DNA of 64,000 nt from Vibrio splendidus (lineage in GTDB: Bacteria > Pseudomonadota > Gammaproteobacteria > Enterobacterales > Vibrionaceae). Below the pieces are notes generated by a model that made no database searches, had not been told where the DNA came from, and worked only from the letters and a program-made list of their open reading frames with translations. Position numbers and translations under genes: made by a program. This document shows positions 55,838 to 64,000 of the stretch, in pieces. The first letter of the stretch is position 1; the number at the start of each line of letters is the position of its first letter. The stretch spans positions 1-64,000 of the forward strand of contig NZ_MCUN01000018.1 of the NCBI RefSeq assembly GCF_002873455.1, written 5' to 3'.

Positions 55838-57786
55838 TGGCACATATAGATACGATTACAGGCTTAGACCGCAAACATCGACGTCATTTCAAAAAGGTAT
55901 TTGCTCGATTGGGCGATGATTTTTTTATTCGTGAGCCTCTAGACGATGCCTTAAAAGTGGCCCCCTGTATTGTTGAAGGACCTTGTAATAGCTGGGTTTT
56001 TGTTGGGTCGCATTCAGAAGTGCCAAGCCGAGCGGATATTCAGGTGTTGAGTCGATTCAATGACTTATTGGTGAAACGAAATTGTGCGGAAGTCAGATAT
56101 CTCGCAGTGGTAGAAAACCTAGATTCGAACCATTCTCATTTACCTGATTATGTTCAAGTTATTAGTCAAATAGATTTCTATGCTAATGGTGAGCGAATCA
56201 TCATCGACAAGTTGATAGAACTTTCGGCTGAACATTTTACCAGTATAAAAAAGAAGCTCTTCCCGGAGTCCGCTATCCCGACACAGTGCAGTACTCGTAG
56301 ACAGCATCTAGTGAGTGATAACTCGGCTAGGTTATTGCCTTTTTTCCTGGATTATGACCAAGAATTAGCGACTCGGCTAGATATTCTGGAGTCGGTAGAT
56401 CAGGATGAAGAGCAGCAGGATGAGTTCTCGGTTCGTTTGATCAATGGAGTCGCCGGAAGTGGCAAAACGCTCATTTTAATAAATCGAGCAATTCTCTATT
56501 GTAAGAAATTCCCTGAGAAAAAGGTACGGCTGATTATACATAACAACCCGGTGGTTGAAGATATTAAGCTCAAGTTTAAAACATGGTTAGGCGGAAAACC
56601 TGAAAACCTTGAAATACAAACATTTCACTCCTTTGCGTGGCAGCAATACAAAGCAACATTTAATTATGTAAGCGCACTGTTTAAAGAGAAAGATGTTGAA
56701 GCCGCAAAGAAAAAAATTCTTAATAATGCCCATGCTTGCTATACAGAATTGTCGCTTAAAGACAGTCAAATTTGGGATGAACTTGAGTATATCAACGACT
56801 ACTTAATTAAAGATAAAGATGAGTATCTAGAATATGACCGACAGGGGCGAGGTTTTGCATTACAAAAAAGTCAAAGGGAACATGTTTGGCAACTGTATGA
56901 GATTTTAATTGAAAAACTCTCAGATCCTAAAGGTTATCTTCCCCATATTTATATTAAAGAACTCGCGTTATCTGCTAGTTCGTTGCAGAGCTTCGATCAT
57001 TTTATGATTGATGAAGCACAATTTTTTGCGCCGTCTTGGCTTGAGGTGGTTAAAAGGTCTCTAGTACCCGGAGGAAGCATTTTCATGTGTGCCGACCCTA
57101 ATCAAGGTTTTCTAAAAAGACGGTTAAGTTGGAAAAGTGTCGGATTGAATGTTCGCGGTAGAACTAAACGTTTGAACCATTCATACCGAACAACCTATGA
57201 AATCATGACCGCGTCAAATTCACTTTTAGACGAGTTAGATAGCAGCCCCGAAGATTACGTTAAGCCTGACTTTGACCAAATGGCGCGGGGAAGTAAGCCT
57301 CATATTATCTACTCAAGAAGCCACCAAGATGAGAATGCTCGTTTCTTAAATGAGATTGAAGCTCTAGTTAAGTCTCAAAAAGTACCACTGCATCACATTA
57401 TGGTGGTTTACAGCCGTCAATATAAGCCGTGGAATTTAAAAAGAGAGATTGAGGCCAGAACGGGTCATAACACCGTTGTGAATTATAACGATAAGGACGA
57501 TCTTAAAACCGTTGTGGGCAGCAGAATCAAAATTATGTCGGTGAATAGCTGTACGGGCATGGAAGCACCCACAACATTCGTATTGGGTGCTGGGCATATC
57601 ATTAACCAAGCTAAGCATCTTGATTTCACAGAATCAGAGCGAGAGGAAGCGTTGCAAGAATCGTTGCGTAAACTCTACGTAGCCATGACGAGGGCGGGTC
57701 AAAACTTGGTGGTATTTAGTACCGAAGCATTTCCGGATTCGGTTATACCTCACGTGGAACGCTCTGGCGACCATTCAATGGCGTAA
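55837..57786 (+). CDS. UvrD/DUF2075-like superfamily 1 helicase
   Basis: The 649-residue protein starts on the last base of the upstream stop (TAATG), so the two are coupled. About 200 N-terminal residues, of unknown type, precede Walker A GVAGSGKT (204-211). Motif II is FMIDEAQFF, and the C-terminal motifs RLNHSYRTTYEIM, MSVNSCTGMEAPTTFVLG and YVAMTRAGQNLVV are of the UvrD/Rep type. No catalytic nuclease motif is evident. It could be a single-strand translocase acting with the first helicase. Start is unambiguous. Confidence 0.8.
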   Translation: MAHIDTITGLDRKHRRHFKKVFARLGDDFFIREPLDDALKVAPCIVEGPCNSWVFVGSHSEVPSRADIQVLSRFNDLLVKRNCAEVRYLAVVENLDSNHSHLPDYVQVISQIDFYANGERIIIDKLIELSAEHFTSIKKKLFPESAIPTQCSTRRQHLVSDNSARLLPFFLDYDQELATRLDILESVDQDEEQQDEFSVRLINGVAGSGKTLILINRAILYCKKFPEKKVRLIIHNNPVVEDIKLKFKTWLGGKPENLEIQTFHSFAWQQYKATFNYVSALFKEKDVEAAKKKILNNAHACYTELSLKDSQIWDELEYINDYLIKDKDEYLEYDRQGRGFALQKSQREHVWQLYEILIEKLSDPKGYLPHIYIKELALSASSLQSFDHFMIDEAQFFAPSWLEVVKRSLVPGGSIFMCADPNQGFLKRRLSWKSVGLNVRGRTKRLNHSYRTTYEIMTASNSLLDELDSSPEDYVKPDFDQMARGSKPHIIYSRSHQDENARFLNEIEALVKSQKVPLHHIMVVYSRQYKPWNLKREIEARTGHNTVVNYNDKDDLKTVVGSRIKIMSVNSCTGMEAPTTFVLGAGHIINQAKHLDFTESEREEALQESLRKLYVAMTRAGQNLVVFSTEAFPDSVIPHVERSGDHSMA

Positions 57787-57909
57787 ATTAATCGGCTAAA
57801 CCGACGTTCTATTAAATGCAAAAAGTCGCATTTACGCTACAATACCACGCAATAAATCTTGGCTCTGCTGTTCAGAGCCAAGTCCTACATTATTCGAGTA
57901 ATTAAGAAC

Positions 57910-59334
57910 ATGGCAAAAGCACCTGCTAACAAGAAACCTGCCTCAAAAGCTAAACCCGCTTCAAAAGCTAAAAAAGCGACCAAAGGCTTTGAAGAGACCC
58001 TTTGGGATACCGCTAATCAGCTGCGTGGCAGTGTTGAGTCATCTGAATACAAACACGTGGTATTAAGCCTTGTGTTCTTGAAGTTCATCAGCGACAAGTT
58101 TGAAGCACGCCGTCAGAAGATGATAGACGACGGGCAAGAAGCTTTTGTTGAGATGAAAGAGTTCTATCAACAAGACAACATCTTCTTTCTGCCAGAAGAT
58201 GCGCGCTGGTCATTTGTTAAAGCGCGCGCTAAGCAAGATGATATCGCTATCATTATCGATACCGCTCTATCAACCATCGAAAAAAACAACCCAAGCTTAA
58301 AAGACGCTTTGCCAGATAATTACTTCTCGCGCCAAGGTTTGGAAGTGAAAAAGCTGGCGTCACTTATCGACAGCATTGAAAACATCGATACGCTGGCGAA
58401 CGAATGCGACATGAGCGAAGAGGACTTAGTCGGTCGTGTTTATGAATACTTCCTAGGTAAGTTTGCAGCAACCGAAGGCAAAGGTGGTGGCGAGTTCTAT
58501 ACGCCTAAGTCAGTGGTAACACTGTTAGCTGAAATGCTAGAACCTTTCCAAGGTAAGATCTACGATCCGGCTTGTGGCTCCGGCGGTATGTTTGTTCAGT
58601 CTTTAAAATTCATTAAAGAGCATGAAGGGCGCACCAAAGACATCGCTATTTATGGTCAAGAGCTGACCTCGACCACGTATAAACTGGCGAAGATGAACTT
58701 AGCCATTCGTGGTTTATCGGGTAACTTAGGTGAGCGTGCAGCTGATACCTTTTTTGCTGACCAGCATAAAGACTTGAAAGCCGATTACATCATGGCTAAC
58801 CCACCGTTTAACCTTAAAGGTTGGCGTAATGAAGCCGAGCTAACCGATGATGTGCGCTTTGCCGGCTATCGTACTCCATCAACAGGCAACGCCAACTACG
58901 GTTGGATTTTGCACATGCTCTCGAAGCTAAGTGAAACAGGCACGGCGGGTTTTGTATTAGCGAACGGCTCAATGAGTTCAAACACGTCCGGTGAAGGGGA
59001 GATCCGCCAGCAGCTTATCGAGAACGATCGCGTTGAATGTATGATTGCTCTGCCGGGGCAGCTGTTCTTTACTACGCAGATCCCTGTGTGCATTTGGTTT
59101 ATCACTAAAGACAAAACCGAGAACACCACCAAAGGTTTCCGTAACCGCCAAAAAGAGACGCTGTTTATTGATGCCCGTGAAATGGGCACCATGATTAGCC
59201 GCACCAATAAAGAGCTGACTAAAGACGACATCGCGCTGATTGCCGACACATACCATGCTTGGCGTTGTGATGACGCAGAACTCAAAGCGCGTATTGAGCG
59301 TGGTGACGGTAAAGTAGAGAAGTATCAAGACTAA
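57910..59334 (+). CDS. hsdM: Type I restriction N6-adenine methyltransferase HsdM, truncated by an in-frame stop
   Basis: I start at ATG 57910; a longer frame from 57859 is possible but has no ribosome site. Reads 474 residues with a Lys/Ala-rich N-terminal tail, the HsdM helical domain (LWDTANQLRGSVESSEYKHVV), SAM site YDPACGSGGMF (D219 start) and catalytic NPPF at 297-300. HsdM methylates adenine in the host recognition site and partners with HsdS and HsdR. The frame stops at TAA 59332-59334, but the same frame runs on to 59556 as a recognisable HsdM tail; see that entry. Core catalytic motifs are intact. Confidence 0.9.
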   Translation: MAKAPANKKPASKAKPASKAKKATKGFEETLWDTANQLRGSVESSEYKHVVLSLVFLKFISDKFEARRQKMIDDGQEAFVEMKEFYQQDNIFFLPEDARWSFVKARAKQDDIAIIIDTALSTIEKNNPSLKDALPDNYFSRQGLEVKKLASLIDSIENIDTLANECDMSEEDLVGRVYEYFLGKFAATEGKGGGEFYTPKSVVTLLAEMLEPFQGKIYDPACGSGGMFVQSLKFIKEHEGRTKDIAIYGQELTSTTYKLAKMNLAIRGLSGNLGERAADTFFADQHKDLKADYIMANPPFNLKGWRNEAELTDDVRFAGYRTPSTGNANYGWILHMLSKLSETGTAGFVLANGSMSSNTSGEGEIRQQLIENDRVECMIALPGQLFFTTQIPVCIWFITKDKTENTTKGFRNRQKETLFIDAREMGTMISRTNKELTKDDIALIADTYHAWRCDDAELKARIERGDGKVEKYQD

Positions 59335-59556
59335 GCTGGTTTTAGCAAGTCAGCGACCATTGCCGACATTGAAGCCAATGATTTTGTACTGACGCCGGGG
59401 CGTTATGTTGGCGCAGCTGACGTAGAAGATGATGGCATTCCGTTTGCTGAAAAGATGACGATATTGACTTCAAAGCTAAGTAAACAGTTTGCCGAGTCCG
59501 CAACCTTAGAAGCCGAGATTAAGAAGAACCTAGCGGGGTTAGGTTATGAGCTTTGA
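59335..59556 (+). pseudogene. C-terminal 73 codons of hsdM cut off by a nonsense codon
   Basis: Directly after the TAA the same frame reads AGFSKSATIADIEANDFVLT and PGRYVGAADVEDDGIPFAEK, then SKQFAESATLEAEIKKNLAG up to TGA at 59554. The VLTPGRYVG block is a hallmark of the HsdM C-terminus, and the native stop overlaps the hsdS start at 59546 by 11 bases, as in intact operons. So the TAA is a nonsense change, not the natural end. Stop readthrough or a sequencing error are the alternatives. Confidence 0.8.
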
Positions 59557-60844
59557 ACTTCACGTTCCTGAAGGGTGGTATCAGGTAAAACTCAGCGACC
59601 TAGGTGAAGTAAATCGAGGGCGTTCACGTCATCGTCCACGAGATGCGGCTCACTTGTACGGTGGGCCTTACCCATTTGTTCAAACTGGTGATGTAAAGGC
59701 TTCTAAAGGCCGCATTTCCCAACACTCTCAGACGTATAGCGAAGAGGGTTTAGCTCAGAGTCGGTTATGGCCGAAAGGTACTATGTGCATCACCATAGCC
59801 GCAAACATAGCCGAAACAGGGATACTTACTTATCCAGCTTGTTTTCCAGATAGCGTAATTGGATTTATAGCTGATGAATCGAAGTGTAATGTTTACTTCA
59901 TAGAGTACGTATTCCGATTGTTAAGGAAGCGCATTCAGGCACAAGCTACTGGTAGTGTACAAGACAATATAAACCTGCAAACTCTTGAACGTCTGTTGTT
60001 TCCGATTCCTGCTTTAGAAGAGCAAAATCGTATTGCTGCGGTTTTAGGCGAGCTGGATGATAAGATTCACCTCAACTATGAGATAAACCAAACCCTAGAA
60101 GAAATGGCGCAAGCCATTTTCAAGTCATGGTTTGTCGACTTCGATCCGGTGAAAGCCAAAATGAATGGCGAGCAGCCAGAGGGCATGGATACTGCGACTG
60201 CCTCGCTATTCCCAGAAAAGCTAGTTGAGTCTGAGTTGGGTTTTATTCCAGAGGGATGGGAAGTTGATTCATTGTCATCAGTCGTAGATGTCATTATGGG
60301 TCAGTCACCTAAAGGGACCACATACAATGACCAGAATGTAGGAATGCCTTTGGTGAACGGTCCTGTGGAGTTTGGTGTTTATCACCCTGTTGTTCAAAAA
60401 TGGACAACAGCGCCTACAAAATTGTCTAAAGATAAGGATCTCATCGTATGCGTTCGCGGTTCAACTACTGGTCGTTATGTAGTAAGTGATGGCGAATATT
60501 GCATAGGTAGAGGTGTATGTTCTGTCCGATCCGATGATTATCCAGCTTTTGCCAATTACCTATTTAAAAGCCAGTTAAATAACTTATTGATCCTTACAAC
60601 AGGCTCAACATTCCCTAGTTGGAGCGGACCTACGCTCAAGCATTTCAAAGTAGTTGTTCCACCTAAAAGCATCATCGAGAAGTATGAGGCCATTGTTGGG
60701 AATCTGTGTTCTATGATGGCTCAAAATACTGGTGAAAATGAATCGCTTGCATCGCTACGTGACACGCTACTTCCTAAATTGCTTTCCGGCGAAATCGATT
60801 TAGAAAACGTGCAAGTAGAGCAAGCTAAAGCACTAGCAGAGTAA
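59546..60844 (+). CDS. hsdS: Type I restriction specificity subunit HsdS
   Basis: The 432-residue specificity subunit has two target recognition domains, at about 5-145 (GWYQVKLSDLGEVNRGRSRH, PFVQTGDVKAS) and about 230-390 (GWEVDSLSSVVDVIMGQSPK), each followed by a conserved helix (NRIAAVLGELDDKIHLNYEINQ and ending KLLSGEIDLENV). HsdS determines the DNA sequence recognised. It overlaps the hsdM tail. Confidence 0.93.
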   Translation: MSFELHVPEGWYQVKLSDLGEVNRGRSRHRPRDAAHLYGGPYPFVQTGDVKASKGRISQHSQTYSEEGLAQSRLWPKGTMCITIAANIAETGILTYPACFPDSVIGFIADESKCNVYFIEYVFRLLRKRIQAQATGSVQDNINLQTLERLLFPIPALEEQNRIAAVLGELDDKIHLNYEINQTLEEMAQAIFKSWFVDFDPVKAKMNGEQPEGMDTATASLFPEKLVESELGFIPEGWEVDSLSSVVDVIMGQSPKGTTYNDQNVGMPLVNGPVEFGVYHPVVQKWTTAPTKLSKDKDLIVCVRGSTTGRYVVSDGEYCIGRGVCSVRSDDYPAFANYLFKSQLNNLLILTTGSTFPSWSGPTLKHFKVVVPPKSIIEKYEAIVGNLCSMMAQNTGENESLASLRDTLLPKLLSGEIDLENVQVEQAKALAE

Positions 60845-61105
60845 CCTTTAGTCATTCCAGAAAGTGAGGGACGAACTTATCAGGAATCTCGTTTTTGGTG
60901 GTGATGAAAAGCGAGATCTCAGATACCTCGTTCCTCAGTTCTGAGATGACGAAGGCGAGGTTCTAAGGTGAAGAAGGTGAAGTTCTAAGGTGGCGAATCA
61001 AACACACCTCAGATGACGGAACAAAACCGATTTGGTCCAAAAACAAACTCAAATAACTCAATTTAGAAAACAACAAACAACGTCAAACAGCAGTAGGAAA
61101 AGGCG
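60845..61105. other. 261-base hsdS-hsdR gap with inverted-repeat element
   Basis: Contains the element at 60851-60950, then direct copies of GTTCTAAGGTG about 20 bases apart (60960-60993), then AGGAAA ahead of hsdR. No gene is seen. Confidence 0.5.
60851..60950. repeat. 100-base inverted-repeat (MITE-like) intergenic element
   Basis: The ends GTCATTCCAGA and TCTGAGATGAC are inverted copies (9 of 11), and an inner pair AATCTCG/CGAGATCT can form a second stem. Such short palindromic units flanked by GTCATTCCAGA occur between genes in many vibrios (family knowledge, not checked here). It has no coding capacity. Confidence 0.55.
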
Positions 61106-64000
61106 ATGAGCTTAAAATTTACTGAAGCCAAACTCGAACAAGCCATTATTGAGCTATTGGGTGAGCAAGGCTACCCACACGCAGTGGGTGAACAAATAGC
61201 GCGTGAAGACAAAGAGCAAGTCCTCATTCTAGATGACTTACGCCGCTACCTTGCCAATCAGTACCGAGGCGATGGTATAACCGAGAGCGAGATCTACACC
61301 ATTGTTCGTATGATCTCAACGTTGCCTGCCAGTGATTTGTACCATAGCAATAAAACCTTCTGCCAATGGCTAACGAATGGCTTCTTGTTTAAACGTGAAG
61401 ATCGCTCAAAGAAAGATCTCTATATTGAGTTAATCGATACAAGACATTTGGCACAAGCCTTGCGTTTGATGTTTGTCCCGCTGCTAGAGAATAAATCTAA
61501 AGCAGATAACTCTGATAGAAAAGTTGCTGAAGGTAAGGTTACGTACTTAGAAACAAATCGGCTAGAAGCGACTGACACCAACATCTATAAAATCGTTAAC
61601 CAGCTAGAGATTGAAGGTGTCGATGAACAGATAAGAATCCCTGATGGCATCCTTTATGTGAACGGCTTACCGCTGGTGGTGTTTGAATTCAAAAGTGCCG
61701 TGCGAGAGAAAGACGCGACCATCTTTGATGCTTGGAAGCAAATCTGCGTTCGTTATCGCCGTGATATTCCCAAGCTGTTCGTCTACAACGCGATGTGCAT
61801 TATTAGTGATGGCGTGAACAACAAAATGGGTAACCTGTTTGCGCCGTATGAGTTTTTCTATGCATGGCGAAAAGTAACGGGCAACGAGTCTACCGAAAAG
61901 GAGGGTATTAATTCCCTCTACACCATGATTGCCGGGTTGTTTAACCAAACCAGATTACTTGATGTGGTGAAGAACTTTGTCTTCTTCCCTGATACATCAA
62001 AGAAAGAAATAAAAATCTGTTGTCGTTACCCCCAGTACTACGCAGCGCGAAAGCTTTACTACAATATTGACAAAGAACGTAAGCCATACGGTAGTGGTAA
62101 AGGCGGTACTTACTTTGGTGCAACAGGGTGTGGTAAGAGCTTTACCATGCAATTTCTATCTCGCCTACTGATGAAAAGCATCGATTTTGAAAGCCCGACC
62201 ATTGTACTTATTACCGACCGCAACGATCTCGATGACCAGCTTTCTAAGCAGTTCTGTAACGCCTCTGATTACATTGGTGATGAGATGGTAGTGCCAGTTA
62301 AAAGCCGCCAAGACTTAAGAGACAAACTGCAAGGCATCAAAAGCGGTGGTGTGTTCCTGACTACCATTCATAAGTTTACCGAAGACATCGAATTGCTTTC
62401 AGAGCGTACTAATATCATCTGTATTTCCGATGAAGCGCACCGTTCACAGGTCAACCTTGATAAGAAAGTGGTGATCAAATATCAAGATGGTGTAGCCGTC
62501 GATGTGAAAGAGACATACGGCTTTGCTAAGTATCTACATGATTCTCTACCAAGCGCGACTTACGTTGGTTTCACTGGAACACCAATAGATGCCACCCTTG
62601 ATGTATTCGGTCATGCAGTAGACAGCTACACCATGACAGAATCTGTTAATGATGAAATTACGGTTCGTATTGTTTATGAAGGCCGAGCAGCTAAAGTCAT
62701 TCTTGATAACAGCAAGCTAGAAGAGGTAGAGAAATACTACCAAGCGTGCGCAGAAGCGGGCACTAATGAACATCAGATAGAAGAGAGTAAGAAAGCTTCT
62801 GCCAATATGAACGCGATTCTTGGCGACCCTGAACGTGTTGAAGCTTTGGCGAAAGACTTTGTTGAACATTATGAAGGGCGAGTTAAAGAAGGTTCCACGA
62901 TAAAGGGCAAGGCGATGTTTGTCTGTGCGAGTCGTGAAATCGCGTTTGATTTTTATAAGCAAGTCAAAATCTTAAAGCCAGAATGGTTCGAGGAAAAGCT
63001 ATCAATTGATGGCGTCGAGCTGACAGAAAAAGAGAAAGAAGAGTTAAAACCACTCGCGATGGTGCAAATGGTGATGACGCGCGGTAAAGACGATGACCCT
63101 GATCAGTACAGCCTGCTAGGGACAAAGGAATATCGAAAATCGCTCGACCAGCAGTTTAAGAGTCCTAAGTCGAATTTCAAAATAGCCATTGTGGTCGATA
63201 TGTGGCTAACAGGTTTTGACGTTCCTGAATTGGATACTATCTACATCGATAAGCCGTTGCAGAAACACAACCTGATTCAAACTATCTCACGTGTTAACCG
63301 TAAGTTTGAAGGCAAGGCGAAAGGGCTAGTTATCGATTACATTGGTATCAAGTCGCGAATGAATCAAGCCTTAGCGATGTATTCAAAGGCTGATGAGACT
63401 AACTTTGAAGATATTCGCTTTTCCGTTATTGAGGTGAAGAACCATCTCGATCTGTTAAGGCAGATGTTCCACAAGTTCGATACGGCCGGTTATTACACAG
63501 GAGAGCCGTGTAAGCAGCTAGAGTGTCTTAATCAGTCGGCAGAATACATTCTTCAAACCAAGAAAGGCGAAACCCGATTCATGGCTTTAGTCGGCCGTAT
63601 GAAGGCGGCTTATGATGTTTGTTGTGGTAGTGAATTGTTATCTCAGCAAGAGCGCGACCAAATTCACTTCTATATAGCAGTGCGCTCTATCATCTTTAAG
63701 CTGACCAAAGGTGATGCACCAGACACGGCACAAATGAATAAGCGTGTTCGAGAGTTAGTGGCAGAAGCACTTCGTGCCGATGGAGTAGAAGAGATCTTTA
63801 CCATTGGTGATGAGCACGCCGAAGCTATCGATATTTTTGACGAAGATTACCTAGCTCGTATCAACAAGATTAAGTTGCCTAACACCAAGATTCAGTTGCT
63901 TCAAAAGCTGCTAGAGAAGGCGATAAGCGATTTTAAAAAGGTCAACCAGCTACAAGGCATGAACTTCTCTAAGCGCTTCCAATCGCTGGTGGAGCAGTAT
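61106..64000 (+). CDS. hsdR: Type I restriction endonuclease subunit HsdR (continues past the window)
   Basis: An open frame of 965 codons from ATG 61106 (AGGAAA upstream) to the edge. The PD-(D/E)xK nuclease motif is GLPLVVFEFKSA with E194 and K196. Superfamily 2 motor motifs follow: Walker A GATGCGKS 338-345, TTIHKF, DEAH 442-445, FTGTPI and the C-terminal KHNLIQTISRVNR. HsdR translocates and cuts DNA lacking the methyl mark. The last part of the helical domain lies outside. No stop was found when the frame was read through. Confidence 0.92.
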   Translation, partial: MSLKFTEAKLEQAIIELLGEQGYPHAVGEQIAREDKEQVLILDDLRRYLANQYRGDGITESEIYTIVRMISTLPASDLYHSNKTFCQWLTNGFLFKREDRSKKDLYIELIDTRHLAQALRLMFVPLLENKSKADNSDRKVAEGKVTYLETNRLEATDTNIYKIVNQLEIEGVDEQIRIPDGILYVNGLPLVVFEFKSAVREKDATIFDAWKQICVRYRRDIPKLFVYNAMCIISDGVNNKMGNLFAPYEFFYAWRKVTGNESTEKEGINSLYTMIAGLFNQTRLLDVVKNFVFFPDTSKKEIKICCRYPQYYAARKLYYNIDKERKPYGSGKGGTYFGATGCGKSFTMQFLSRLLMKSIDFESPTIVLITDRNDLDDQLSKQFCNASDYIGDEMVVPVKSRQDLRDKLQGIKSGGVFLTTIHKFTEDIELLSERTNIICISDEAHRSQVNLDKKVVIKYQDGVAVDVKETYGFAKYLHDSLPSATYVGFTGTPIDATLDVFGHAVDSYTMTESVNDEITVRIVYEGRAAKVILDNSKLEEVEKYYQACAEAGTNEHQIEESKKASANMNAILGDPERVEALAKDFVEHYEGRVKEGSTIKGKAMFVCASREIAFDFYKQVKILKPEWFEEKLSIDGVELTEKEKEELKPLAMVQMVMTRGKDDDPDQYSLLGTKEYRKSLDQQFKSPKSNFKIAIVVDMWLTGFDVPELDTIYIDKPLQKHNLIQTISRVNRKFEGKAKGLVIDYIGIKSRMNQALAMYSKADETNFEDIRFSVIEVKNHLDLLRQMFHKFDTAGYYTGEPCKQLECLNQSAEYILQTKKGETRFMALVGRMKAAYDVCCGSELLSQQERDQIHFYIAVRSIIFKLTKGDAPDTAQMNKRVRELVAEALRADGVEEIFTIGDEHAEAIDIFDEDYLARINKIKLPNTKIQLLQKLLEKAISDFKKVNQLQGMNFSKRFQSLVEQY

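Noticed and set aside
60076..60294. Minus-strand open frame inside hsdS
   Set aside because: It is antisense to the conserved HsdS linker region and has no support.
53724..64000. Integrase gene or duplicated tRNA end marking an island
   Set aside because: Neither an integrase nor a second copy of the tRNA 3' end was found in the window; the far side of the block is outside.
1..64000. CRISPR array, rRNA operon, prophage or integron cassettes
   Set aside because: No regularly spaced repeats, rRNA, phage structural genes or attC-like sites were recognised.

Overview
The window reads as a Vibrio chromosome segment, most likely from the Splendidus clade. Support comes from the gene families and gene orders (cobTSU-cobC, btuCD, pepF, cydABX, metA with a MetJ box, small Vibrio-type orphan proteins), moderate base composition, dense rho-independent hairpins and a tRNA-Val flanking an accessory block. 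The species is an inference; the sequence alone does not settle it.

Layout. 1-6.3 kb is an accessory virulence block: the cut end of an IS3-family element, a small zinc-ribbon protein, then on the minus strand an exported M91-type (NleD/HopH-like) metalloprotease with an exported 759-residue partner, and an aerolysin-family pore-forming toxin. 6.7-13 kb holds housekeeping genes: a YdcF-like protein, a LysR regulator divergent from an aldo/keto reductase plus GlcG-like protein, the cystine carrier TcyP and an NAD(P)-binding protein. A strongly preceded 29-codon basic peptide gene lies at 12.9 kb.

13.4-22.3 kb is a flavin reductase, late cobalamin assembly (cobT-cobS-cobU-cobC), oligoendopeptidase PepF, AstE and the vitamin B12 importer parts BtuC and BtuD. 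23-29.5 kb is a nikABCDE-type ABC importer ending in a MATE exporter, behind a near-perfect Fur-type box. 29.6-38 kb holds a DUF6559-like protein, a secreted AA10 lytic polysaccharide monooxygenase with a chitin-binding tail, a MAPEG protein, a MocR regulator, the cytochrome bd oxidase genes cydA-cydB-cydX and an acetyltransferase.

38.5-53.4 kb mixes regulation and metabolism: a MazG-like protein, two GGDEF proteins, an MFS/LysR pair, a glutaredoxin-like protein, a YgjP-like peptidase followed by rlmF, a PilW-like lipoprotein, metA, and an M20 peptidase.

53.7-64 kb starts with tRNA-Val(GAC) and then carries a likely defence island: two overlapping superfamily 1 helicase genes followed by a type I restriction-modification operon (hsdM-hsdS-hsdR). 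hsdM has an in-frame stop that cuts off its last 73 codons, a 100-bp inverted-repeat element sits between hsdS and hsdR, and hsdR runs off the right edge. The two best candidates for something new are the exported M91 protease/partner pair and the helicase pair at the tRNA.
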